A stretch of 64,000 nucleotides of DNA. Origin: Acidimicrobiales bacterium. GTDB lineage: Bacteria; Actinomycetota; Acidimicrobiia; Acidimicrobiales; JAVJTC01. Below are positions 16,373 through 23,766 of this stretch, in pieces. The number at the start of each line of letters is the position of its first letter. The first letter of the stretch is position 1. The stretch covers positions 67,995 to 131,994 of the forward strand of contig JAVJTC010000007.1 of the NCBI GenBank assembly GCA_040219085.1, in the 5' to 3' direction. Under the pieces are notes generated by a model. It made no database searches, was not told the DNA's origin, and saw nothing but the letters and a program-made list of their open reading frames with translations. The translations under genes and the position numbers were made by a program.

Positions 16373-17628
16373 CCGGTACCAATGAAGAACTCTTCGCCCG
16401 CGCGTCGGCCGTCATCCCCGGAGGGGTGAACTCGCCGGTGCGGGCGTTCGGTTCGGTCGGCGGCACGCCGTACTTCGTGGCGCGCGCCGAGGGGCCCTTC
16501 GTGTTCGACGCCGAGGGGCGCCGCCTGATCGACTGGGTCCAGAGCTACGGGCCGGGAATCCTCGGTCACGCCCACCCCGCGGTGGTGGCGGCGATCACCG
16601 CCGCGGCGGCTGACGGCTCCACGTACGGTGCCCCGACCGAGCGTGAGGTCCGCCTCGCCGAGGAGATGATCGAGCGCGTGCCCGGCCTCGAGATGGTCCG
16701 AATGGTCTCGTCGGGCACCGAGGCCGCCATGTCGGCCATCCGCCTCGCCCGGGGTGTCACCGGCCGGTCCAAGATCCTCAAGTTCGCGGGTTGCTACCAC
16801 GGTCATGCCGATGCCCTGTTGGCCGCCGGCGGTTCCGGTGTCGCCAACCAGGGTCTGTCGGGCTGTGACGGCGTGACCGACGGCGCCGTGGCCGACACCG
16901 TGGTCGCGCCCTACAACGTCGTGCCGACGCTGGACGAGAGCTTCGCGGTCGTGGCGGTCGAACCCGTTGCCGCGAACATGGGCGTCATCGAGCCTTCTCC
17001 CGACTTTCTCGCAGGCCTGCGGGCCGAGTGCGACCGTGTGGGCGCACTGCTCCTGTTCGACGAGGTGATCACCGGCTTCCGCCTCGGTCGGGGTGGGGCC
17101 ACGGAGTGGTCGGGCGTGACGCCCGACGTCTGGTGCTTCGGCAAGGTCATCGGCGGCGGTCTGCCGATGGGTGCGTTCGGTGCAAGCCGCGCGGTCATGT
17201 CGCACCTGGCTCCGCTGGGCGGGGTCTACCAGGCGGGAACCCTGTCGGGGAACCCACTGGCCACCGCCGCGGGCCTCGCTACCCTCGCGCTACTCGACGC
17301 TGACGCCTACCTGCGGCTGACCGCCACGGCGCGACGCCTCGCCGACGGTATGACGGCGGCCTTCGCTGCGGCGGGTGTCCCCGCGGTCGTGCCCCGGATC
17401 GGCCCGATCGTCGGGCTGTTCTTCACCGACACGGCGCCGACGAACTTCGACGAGGCCTCGGCTGCCGCCGACAACGGCGTGTACCCCCGCTTCTTCCACG
17501 GGATGCTCGACCGGGGAGTGGCGTTGGCGCCCGGCGCCTACGAGGCCCTGTTCCCGAGCCTCGCCCACGGCGACGACGAGGTGGACGCCACCGTCGCCGC
17601 GTGCGCCGAAGTGGCCGTCACCCTCTGA
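16369..17628 (+). CDS. hemL: Glutamate-1-semialdehyde 2,1-aminomutase
   Basis: A 419-residue PLP enzyme turning glutamate-1-semialdehyde into 5-aminolevulinate, the second step of the C5 route that hemA starts. The PLP lysine is K259 in WCFGKVIGGGLPMGA. VIPGGVNSPVRAFG, GPGILGHAHP and LLFDEVITGFRLG are the expected family motifs, and length is normal. The GTG start at 16369 overlaps the hemB stop (GTGA). It converges on the minus-strand flavoprotein gene with only 4 bases between the stops, with no visible terminator. Confidence 0.95.
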   Translation: MTGTNEELFARASAVIPGGVNSPVRAFGSVGGTPYFVARAEGPFVFDAEGRRLIDWVQSYGPGILGHAHPAVVAAITAAAADGSTYGAPTEREVRLAEEMIERVPGLEMVRMVSSGTEAAMSAIRLARGVTGRSKILKFAGCYHGHADALLAAGGSGVANQGLSGCDGVTDGAVADTVVAPYNVVPTLDESFAVVAVEPVAANMGVIEPSPDFLAGLRAECDRVGALLLFDEVITGFRLGRGGATEWSGVTPDVWCFGKVIGGGLPMGAFGASRAVMSHLAPLGGVYQAGTLSGNPLATAAGLATLALLDADAYLRLTATARRLADGMTAAFAAAGVPAVVPRIGPIVGLFFTDTAPTNFDEASAAADNGVYPRFFHGMLDRGVALAPGAYEALFPSLAHGDDEVDATVAACAEVAVTL

Positions 17629-17632
17629 TTCT

Positions 17633-18886
17633 CTATTCCGGCGTGACCTTCACGATTGCGGCGATGGCCCTGTAGGCCGCCTCGGCCGGGCCGACCTCGT
17701 CGGGGCGCAGGAGGTTGGCCATGATCCGCAGTGCCCACTCCATGAGGGGCCGGGACTGCATCCCGGCCCGGGTCAACTCCGCGATGAGGCGGGGGTTGCC
17801 GATCACCTTCGCGAAGATGCGGGCGACCTTGAAGTAGAGGCCGTACTCGTCGTCGAGCCAGCGCTCGTAGCCGTTGAGGATCAGTCCGTCGTCGGCCGCG
17901 TGGGCGGCCGCGATCAACTCAGCGGCCTTGCGGCCGGTCTCGTAGGCGTAGTCGATCCCCTCGCCGTTGAACGGGTTGATGGAACCGGCGGCGTCGCCGA
18001 TCACCACCCAGTTCGGGCCGAGCTTGGGGTCCACCGATCCCGCCATCGGTAGACGACCACCGGTGGCGTCCTGCAGGGGAGCGGTCGGGTCGATCCCCCA
18101 GTGCTCCGGGACGGCGTGGGCCCACTCCTCCATGAGGTGCGAGGTGTTGACGGACTTGTAGTCCCGGAAGGTGGACAGCAGCCCGATCCCGACGTTGATG
18201 GTCCCGTCGCCGAGAGGGAAGATCCAGCCGTACCCGGGCAGGGAGTTCCCCTGGCGGTCCCGCACGTCGAGTGCGGACTCGATCCACGGGTCCGTCGAGA
18301 GTGGACTCTCGAAGTAGGTGCGGATCGCCATGCCCTGGGGCCAGCTTCGTTCCCGGGAGCAGCCGAGCGCCCGGCCGAACCGGGAGTTGGCGCCGTCCGC
18401 GATGATGACCCAGCTGGCGCGGATCTCCGACGTGGCGTCCGAGGCGACGTCACGAACCTCGGCGCCGCGCAGCAGGCCGGACTCGAGGATCGGCCGGGTC
18501 GCCTCGGTGCCCTGGAGGACCTTGGCACCCGCCGCCTGGGCGTGTTCGGCGACCATGGTGTCGAGGTCCCGACGTCGCACGACGTAGCCGTAGGACGGAT
18601 GCTCGGGATGGTCGGGCCACGGCAGCTCGAGGGTGCGGCCGTGGGCGATCGTGCGCAGACCGTCGTGGCGGTGGTGGGACCCGGCGATGCGGTCTTCGAG
18701 CCCCATGGCCGCGAGTTGGGTGACGGCACGCGGGGTCAGACCGTCACCGCAGGTCTTGTCACGCGGAAAGGTCTTCTTCTCGACGACGACGACGTCGAGT
18801 CCGGCCCGGGCCGCCCAGTACGCGGCGGCCGAACCCCCCGGACCTCCCCCTACGACGAGCAGGTCGTGTCGGGTGGCCTCGGTCAT
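17633..18886 (-). CDS. Geranylgeranyl reductase-family flavoprotein (menaquinone reductase MenJ-like)
   Basis: This 417-residue FAD enzyme has the Rossmann motif LLVVGGGPGGSAAAYWAARA at residues 9-28, the PRDKTCGDGLTPRAV segment typical of the geranylgeranyl-reductase family, and the second FAD motif NWVVIGDAAGSINPFNGEGI. In mycobacteria the related MenJ (Rv0561c) saturates one isoprene unit of menaquinone. Its place here beside cytochrome bc and complex I genes makes quinone reduction the likeliest role, but polyprenyl or archaeol-type lipid substrates cannot be excluded. The ATG at 18886 begins MTEATRHDLLVVGGG. The frame is open further upstream but runs into the cytochrome gene 23 bases away. 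Confidence 0.82.
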   Translation of the reverse strand: MTEATRHDLLVVGGGPGGSAAAYWAARAGLDVVVVEKKTFPRDKTCGDGLTPRAVTQLAAMGLEDRIAGSHHRHDGLRTIAHGRTLELPWPDHPEHPSYGYVVRRRDLDTMVAEHAQAAGAKVLQGTEATRPILESGLLRGAEVRDVASDATSEIRASWVIIADGANSRFGRALGCSRERSWPQGMAIRTYFESPLSTDPWIESALDVRDRQGNSLPGYGWIFPLGDGTINVGIGLLSTFRDYKSVNTSHLMEEWAHAVPEHWGIDPTAPLQDATGGRLPMAGSVDPKLGPNWVVIGDAAGSINPFNGEGIDYAYETGRKAAELIAAAHAADDGLILNGYERWLDDEYGLYFKVARIFAKVIGNPRLIAELTRAGMQSRPLMEWALRIMANLLRPDEVGPAEAAYRAIAAIVKVTPE

Positions 18887-18909
18887 GGCGGTGTCTCCTC
18901 GGGTGGCTG

Positions 18910-19746
18910 TCAGCCTCCGCCGCCGGCCGTCTCGGCATCGCCGGTCGCTGCGAACGCAGGTGCCAGTGTCGCCTGGATGTCGGCCACGGTCACGTCCAGC
19001 GGCCAGTTCTCCGGCAACACGATCTCGCCGGCTTCGATCTGCTCGAGCAGGATGGTGGCCAGGGTCTCGTCGGCGGCACTCATGCCGTGCTGGACGCGCT
19101 CGTAGAGGACGACCGCGAGCAGTTCCTCGGCGGTGATGGACTCCCCGAACCCGGGCATGACGCCGAACCAGCCGCCGACGCGGCCGCGCTCGGGACTGCC
19201 GTAGGGCGTCCCGGCGCCGATGCCGTTCGTGCCCTTGACGACCCACTCGACCATCTGTGCGAGGCCCAGGCCGTCGGGGTCCGCGGGGAAGGTGATGAGG
19301 ACCTCGCCGGCGTTGAGCTGCGGGCCGGCGTTGGCCCCGGCGCCGCCGGCGCCGTGGCACTGCGCGCAGTTGGCGATGGCCTCGTAGACCTCGGCGCCCT
19401 CGCCGAGGAGGCCGACAGCGCCCTGCTCGGGTTCTTCGAGAGTCCCGAAGTAGATGAAGGCCCACAGGGGGAGGAACAACAACACGGGCATCACCCAGTA
19501 GGGGATGCGCTTGCGCTTCCTGGCGGCCTCGACCCACGGCCGGGTGGGGGCGGGCGGCTTGGGCTTGGCCGGTTCGATGTCGAAGGCCGGCAGGCTCGGC
19601 GCCGCAGGTGCCGAGGCGGCCGGGGTGGCCGCGCCGGCGGCGGCCGGAGCAGCGGCGTCGCCGCCACCGTCGTCGTCGCCACCCAGACCGAGGGCCTTGC
19701 GGCGGTCCCGCGAGCGTTGCAGCAGGTGCTCGGGTACTTCGGTCAA
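18910..19746 (-). CDS. Membrane-anchored monoheme cytochrome c
   Basis: A 278-residue protein: a short N-terminal motif TEVPEHLLQRS, an Ala/Pro/Asp-rich linker (about 20-70), a basic stretch, one transmembrane helix (about 83-101, YWVMPVLLFLPLWAFIYF) and a periplasmic class I cytochrome domain with CAQCH at 127-131 (heme c) and a distal Met in FGVMPGFG. It probably carries electrons from the bc complex encoded divergently on the other strand. I chose the TTG at 19746 because a GAGG ribosome-binding site precedes it and because the resulting N-terminus matches that of the subunit-IV-like protein at 22040 (TEVPEHLL). The open frame continues to 19914. Confidence 0.8.
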   Translation of the reverse strand: MTEVPEHLLQRSRDRRKALGLGGDDDGGGDAAAPAAAGAATPAASAPAAPSLPAFDIEPAKPKPPAPTRPWVEAARKRKRIPYWVMPVLLFLPLWAFIYFGTLEEPEQGAVGLLGEGAEVYEAIANCAQCHGAGGAGANAGPQLNAGEVLITFPADPDGLGLAQMVEWVVKGTNGIGAGTPYGSPERGRVGGWFGVMPGFGESITAEELLAVVLYERVQHGMSAADETLATILLEQIEAGEIVLPENWPLDVTVADIQATLAPAFAATGDAETAGGGG

Positions 19747-20125
19747 GGGATTCCTCGCTCGGTCGGTCTCGTGCTGTCTCGTCCGTGGCGTTGCGTCTCG
19801 CACCGCTGCCGTGCCGGCGTGGTCGGGGACCTCTCCGACGGACGGAGCGTACTGTAGGTCGGCGCCGAGTCGGGGGCCCAAATCACACAGACGCTCTCGC
19901 GCGTCGGCCGACACCGGGATCTGTCGGCTCCCCGCCGCGAAGTGCCCGCAGACGCGTCCGGGGGAAGAATGTGTCAGCTCCGCGTCACGCGTGGTAGACC
20001 GAAGCCCGAACCGAAACGGCGAAGCGGGCCCGCCTAGACTCGTTTGTGCGTGGATTCACGATCTACGCTGGACGCACGGCCGCCAGCCGACCGAACCCGA
20101 TTCCCGAGACACGACGAGGAGCGAC
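19747..20125 (+). promoter_or_regulatory. Divergent intergenic region between cytochrome c and bc clusters
   Basis: These 379 bases separate the divergent cytochrome c and bc-complex genes. They hold no gene I can support, although a frame on each strand stays open. Candidate -10 boxes for the plus strand are TAGACT (20035-20040) and TACGCT (20064-20069). For the minus strand TACAGT (19856-19851) and TACGCT (19851-19846) are candidates. If correct, both operons have leaders of about 50-100 nt. A purine-rich GACGAGGAGCGAC stands before the GTG at 20126. Confidence 0.4.
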
Positions 20126-20728
20126 GTGGCCACTACCCGACCGATCGACCGCGCGGTCCTGATGTTCTACGGCGCCATGGCTGCGACGACCATCGGGCTG
20201 TTCGGCATCATCGCCCTGTGGACCGGCGTGAACGGTGACGTCGACAAGCCCTACGTGAACGTCGGGCTCGGCGCATCGTGGGTCATCACCGTCATCTGCA
20301 CCGTCGCCATCCTCGAGTACGCACGACGCCGTCCCGACGGGCGACCCGTCACCTGGGGGGAGGCGATGTTCGGTGCAACCTTCGCGTTCTTCGTCATGTT
20401 CTGGATCTACGGCGTGGTCCCGCACCAGTGGCTGGTCTTCGCCGACTCCGAGCTCAACTGGCGTTCGGACCGCCTGGTTGTCGGCTGGGGCCTCCCCGGT
20501 TGGTGGCCCGGCGCCGAGAACCAGGGAATCCTCGAGTGGGCGCTGCCCTTCGAGCTCACCTACCGTGTGGCCCGTGACGTCATCGCCACCGTCATCTACG
20601 GAGCCTTGCTCGTGGGACAGGTCGCGCTGCACATCGTGTGGCAGAACCGCGGCAAGGTCGCAGAGGCGGCACCGGTGCCGACCTCACGCTACGGCCGCCC
20701 GATCGTACGAGAGGGTGTGAACGCCTGA
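20126..20728 (+). CDS. Four-helix membrane protein of the bc cluster, unrecognised
   Basis: The 200-residue product has about four transmembrane segments: AVLMFYGAMAATTIGLFGII, SWVITVICTVAILEYA, MFGATFAFFVMFWIYGVV and DVIATVIYGALLVGQVAL. Several Trp and His residues lie at membrane edges (VVPHQWLVFAD, GLPGWWPGAEN). I recognise no cofactor motif. It heads the bc operon and the next gene starts one base after its stop, so it is probably a structural or assembly subunit of that complex. The GTG at 20126 is chosen because GAGGAGCGAC precedes it. The longer open frame upstream has unlikely composition. Confidence 0.65.
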   Translation: MATTRPIDRAVLMFYGAMAATTIGLFGIIALWTGVNGDVDKPYVNVGLGASWVITVICTVAILEYARRRPDGRPVTWGEAMFGATFAFFVMFWIYGVVPHQWLVFADSELNWRSDRLVVGWGLPGWWPGAENQGILEWALPFELTYRVARDVIATVIYGALLVGQVALHIVWQNRGKVAEAAPVPTSRYGRPIVREGVNA

Positions 20729-20729
20729 C

Positions 20730-21146
20730 ATGGCTGTCACCGACGCCAACCCCCCGATGCCCGAGTTCCGCGGCGACTACGTGCTCGCCGAGGTCGACGC
20801 GCAGTGGCTCACCTCCGCGGTGAAGCCGAAGCAGTTCATCCACATCGACCAGTCCGAGTGCATCATGTGCGAGGGCTGCGTCGACATCTGCCCGTGGAAG
20901 TGCATCCACATGGTGTCGCCGGACGCGATCGAGTCGTCCATCGGGACCGAACAACCCGGGAGCGACCCGAGCGACCACGTGATCTTCACCATCGACGAGG
21001 ACGTGTGCACCCGGTGCGCGCTGTGTGTCGACCGCTGCCCGACCGGTGTGATCATCCTCGGCAAGCTCGGTGACGGTGGCGGAGCCGGTGACATCCACCA
21101 GCGGATGCCCTCGTACGGATACGGCTACGGCATGCGATTGGCGTGA
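20730..21146 (+). CDS. Two-[4Fe-4S] ferredoxin-like protein of the bc cluster
   Basis: A 138-residue NuoI/ferredoxin-type protein with two CxxCxxCxxxCP motifs: C44, C47, C50 and C54 in CIMCEGCVDICPWKC (with an extra C58), and C93, C96, C99 and C103 in CTRCALCVDRCP. It therefore should hold two [4Fe-4S] clusters. No transmembrane helix is seen, and the C-terminus is Tyr/Gly-rich (YGYGYGMRLA). Such a protein is not a usual cytochrome bc subunit. Its position between a membrane protein and cytochrome b suggests a ferredoxin-linked input or output for the complex, or for the EFG-less complex I encoded 21 kb downstream. That is inference only. Confidence 0.8.
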   Translation: MAVTDANPPMPEFRGDYVLAEVDAQWLTSAVKPKQFIHIDQSECIMCEGCVDICPWKCIHMVSPDAIESSIGTEQPGSDPSDHVIFTIDEDVCTRCALCVDRCPTGVIILGKLGDGGGAGDIHQRMPSYGYGYGMRLA

Positions 21147-21243
21147 ACCCCCCGCGAGCGACTACCACCTCACGCGGCCCGAGTGGCCCGTGACGACCAC
21201 CTGAACAGAACGACCGAGGCGAGACGAGAGAGGATCCGACAGC

Positions 21244-22020
21244 GTGCCGAAGCTTCCCACCGGCGCCGATGTGCGTGACAAGGCAGGCGACCTGACCGAC
21301 AAGGTCCAGGCGTCGCAGGCCTGGACGTCCATCTTCCGGCCCGGCTCGATCTTCCGGAAGGGCTACACGGACAGCCCGCGGAACCGGTCGTACGTGATCA
21401 TGAACAGCGTGCTCTACCACCTTCACCCCGTGAAGGTGAAGCGCCACGCCGTGAAGGTGTCCTACACCCTGTGCCTGGGCGGACTCAGCTTCTTCCTGTT
21501 CATCTTGTTGACCGTGACGGGCATCTTCTTGATGTTCTTCTACCGTCCGACCGCGGCCGCGGCCTGGGACGACATCTCGACGCTGCAGACCTCGGTGACG
21601 TTCGGTCTGCTCGTGCGGAACATGCACAGATGGGCCGCCCACCTCATGGTGTTGACGGTGTTCCTGCACATGGCCCGCGTCTTCTACCACGGCGCCTACA
21701 AGTCCCCGCGTGAGTTCAACTGGGTCATCGGCGTCATCTTGTTGACCCTCACCCTGTTGCTCTCGTTCACCGGCTATCTCCTGCCCTGGGACCAGTTGGC
21801 GCTGTGGGCGGTGACCGTCGGTACGAACATGATGGGGTTCACCCCGGTGTTCGGTGATCAGGTCAGATTCGTGCTGCTCGGTGGTGTCGAGATCGGCACG
21901 GACACTCTCCTACGGTGGTATGTGTTGCATGTGTTGATGCTGCCGTTCGTCATCGTCATCTTCATGGCGATCCACTTCTGGCGGGTGCGTAAGGACGGAG
22001 GTATCTCCGGGCCGCTGTAG
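21244..22020 (+). CDS. Cytochrome b6-type subunit (N-terminal half of cytochrome b)
   Basis: A 258-residue four-helix cytochrome b. Heme ligands are H128 and H142 (x13 spacing, in HRWAAHLMVLTVFLH) and H229 and H244 (x14 spacing), the spacing of chloroplast/cyanobacterial b6. GYLLPWDQ and the C-terminal ISGPL also match b6. Cys77 in YTLCLGG aligns with the b6 cysteine that binds heme c(n) covalently near the Qi site, so a third heme is likely. About 45 hydrophilic N-terminal residues precede helix A. It starts with GTG after GAGAGGATC. With the separate subunit IV gene downstream this is a split, b6f-like cytochrome b rather than a fused mitochondrial type. Confidence 0.92.
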   Translation: MPKLPTGADVRDKAGDLTDKVQASQAWTSIFRPGSIFRKGYTDSPRNRSYVIMNSVLYHLHPVKVKRHAVKVSYTLCLGGLSFFLFILLTVTGIFLMFFYRPTAAAAWDDISTLQTSVTFGLLVRNMHRWAAHLMVLTVFLHMARVFYHGAYKSPREFNWVIGVILLTLTLLLSFTGYLLPWDQLALWAVTVGTNMMGFTPVFGDQVRFVLLGGVEIGTDTLLRWYVLHVLMLPFVIVIFMAIHFWRVRKDGGISGPL

Positions 22021-22039
22021 GCCACGGAGAGCAAACACC

Positions 22040-22852
22040 ATGACCGAAGTCCCCGAACACCTCCTGAAGCGGGCCGCCGAGGCCCGGGAGCGTTCCGCCG
22101 CCAAGAAAGGCGGCGGCAGCGACGGCACCCCGTCCGCGGAATCGGGCGGAGCGGAATCTGCCGGCGAAGGTGCAGCCCAGCCGGCATCGGCTGCCGGTGG
22201 TGCCGCAGCCGGGGCCGGCAGCGACAGCGCAGGGAAGATTCCCGCCCACCTGCTGGACCGCACCAAGTCGGCCAAGGACGCCCCCCCGACGGCGGTTGCC
22301 GCCGGTGGTGGTGCCGTCGCCGCAGCAGCCCCGCCTCCTCAGCCGACCGGTCCGGGTGGTCACACCCAGCGCCTGCTCACGGTCGTGAAGTCCGGGTCCA
22401 TCCAGGACGTCAAGGCCGTCCCGCAGGACAGGGTCCACACCTGGCCGCACCTGCTCGTCGTGGAGTTCGTGGCGGCCCTGTTCGTGACCGGATTCATCCT
22501 CGTCTTCTCGGTGTTCGTGAACGCGCCGCTCCTGGAACTGGCCAACTTCAACGAGACGCCCAACCCCTCCAAGGCACCGTGGTACTTCCTGGGTCTTCAG
22601 GAGCTCCTCACGATGTTCCACCCGATGGTGGCCGGCGTGATGTTGCCGGGGATGGCGCTGTTCCTGTTGATCCTGGCGCCCTACATCGACAAGAACCCCC
22701 ACCCCCAACCCGAGAAGCGCAAGTTCGCTGTGTCCGTCATGACCGTGCACCTGATGTTCTGGGCGGTGCTGGTCCTGATCGGCTCGTTCTTCCGGGGCCC
22801 CGGCTTCAACTTCGTGTTCCCGTGGGTCGAAGGCCTCTTCTTCGAGTTCTGA
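22040..22852 (+). CDS. Subunit-IV-like C-terminal half of cytochrome b with long Ala/Pro-rich N-terminus
   Basis: A 270-residue protein. Residues 136-270 form about three transmembrane helices like b6f subunit IV, with the Qo-side segment PSKAPWYFLGLQELL. The PEWY motif of most cytochromes b is APWY (179-182), so the usual Qo glutamate is missing. The first 130 residues are soluble and Ala/Gly/Pro-rich. They carry two copies of a short motif, VPEHLLKR at 4-11 and IPAHLLDR at 67-74, also found at the N-terminus of the divergent cytochrome c. The extension is unusual for this family and probably cytoplasmic. It lies 19 bases after the b6-type gene. Confidence 0.88.
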   Translation: MTEVPEHLLKRAAEARERSAAKKGGGSDGTPSAESGGAESAGEGAAQPASAAGGAAAGAGSDSAGKIPAHLLDRTKSAKDAPPTAVAAGGGAVAAAAPPPQPTGPGGHTQRLLTVVKSGSIQDVKAVPQDRVHTWPHLLVVEFVAALFVTGFILVFSVFVNAPLLELANFNETPNPSKAPWYFLGLQELLTMFHPMVAGVMLPGMALFLLILAPYIDKNPHPQPEKRKFAVSVMTVHLMFWAVLVLIGSFFRGPGFNFVFPWVEGLFFEF

Positions 22853-22902
22853 TGCCGATGACGTACCTGCCCCCCTCACCCGAAACGGAGTGCTGATCGG
22901 CC

Positions 22903-23766
22903 ATGGCCGTTCTCGCGATCGTCATCCCAATCCTGGTCGTCGCCGCGGCGATCCTGTTGTTCGCGTCGTACCGACGTCGCGACACCCGCGCTGCGACGGG
23001 TCACCTGTCGCGTGAGACGCGCTCGCGTGACACCCACGAGGTGATCGACGTCGGTGACGAGACCGACGCCCTCAGCGGCCGCGAGGTCGAGAAGGCCGCC
23101 GCTCTCGCCCGACGCGACGCCGAGAAGGACCTCGTCAGGTCCGAGGCTGCGCTCCCCGCCGAGTGGGTCGAGCCGGACCCTGAAGCGGTTGGCGTCTCGC
23201 GCCGCCAGTTCTTCAACCGCTCGATCGTCGCGTTCATGGGGCTCGGCCTCAGCGGTTTCGGTGCCGCTGTCATCGCCTTCCTGTGGCCGCCGTTCGTCAC
23301 CGGTTTCGGTGCGGACTTCAACCTCGGCGAGGTCGACGACCTCAAGGCGCAGGTGCGTGACAACAACGGCTTCCTGTACCGCCCCGAGGCGCGTGCGTGG
23401 CTCACCGAGTACCCGGTGGAGGCTCTGGAGAAGGCACGGGCCACCTACTCGGCAACCGAGTTGGTGTCCATGGAGGTCGGTCTGATCGCGCTCTTCCAGA
23501 AGTGTCCGCACCTCGGTTGCCGCGTGCCCGAGTGCGTCCCGTCGCAGTTCTTCGAGTGTCCGTGCCACGGCTCGCGCTACAACCGCGTCGGTGAGAAGCG
23601 GGCCGGTCCGGCACCGCGGGGCATGGATCGGTTCGGAACGAGTGTCACGGGCGGCAACGAGCTCGTCGTTCAGACCTCGGTGATCATCCAGGGTCCCGCC
23701 ATCGGCACGAACACCACGGGCCAGGAGCCAGAGGGCCCGTCCTGTCTGGGAGATTCGTCGCATTGA
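22903..23766 (+). CDS. Rieske iron-sulfur protein
   Basis: The 287-residue Rieske subunit has [2Fe-2S] ligands C201 and H203 in CPHLGC and C219 and H222 in CPCHGS, with C206 and C221 forming the usual disulfide. There are two hydrophobic segments: one at the extreme N-terminus (about 2-20) and one at about 107-130 directly after SRRQFF, a twin-arginine-like signal as in other Rieske proteins. Between them lies a charged 80-residue cytoplasmic-like stretch. It transfers electrons from quinol at the Qo site to the cytochrome c. The stop overlaps the TTG start of the diheme cytochrome gene. Confidence 0.92.
   Translation: MAVLAIVIPILVVAAAILLFASYRRRDTRAATGHLSRETRSRDTHEVIDVGDETDALSGREVEKAAALARRDAEKDLVRSEAALPAEWVEPDPEAVGVSRRQFFNRSIVAFMGLGLSGFGAAVIAFLWPPFVTGFGADFNLGEVDDLKAQVRDNNGFLYRPEARAWLTEYPVEALEKARATYSATELVSMEVGLIALFQKCPHLGCRVPECVPSQFFECPCHGSRYNRVGEKRAGPAPRGMDRFGTSVTGGNELVVQTSVIIQGPAIGTNTTGQEPEGPSCLGDSSH

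Noticed and set aside
19747-20125. Additional gene in the divergent region, because frames remain open on both strands (18910-19914 minus, 19505-20728 plus)
   Set aside because: Composition of the extra N-termini is Arg/Ser-rich without similarity, and ribosome-binding sites and motif conservation support the inner starts at 19746 and 20126.
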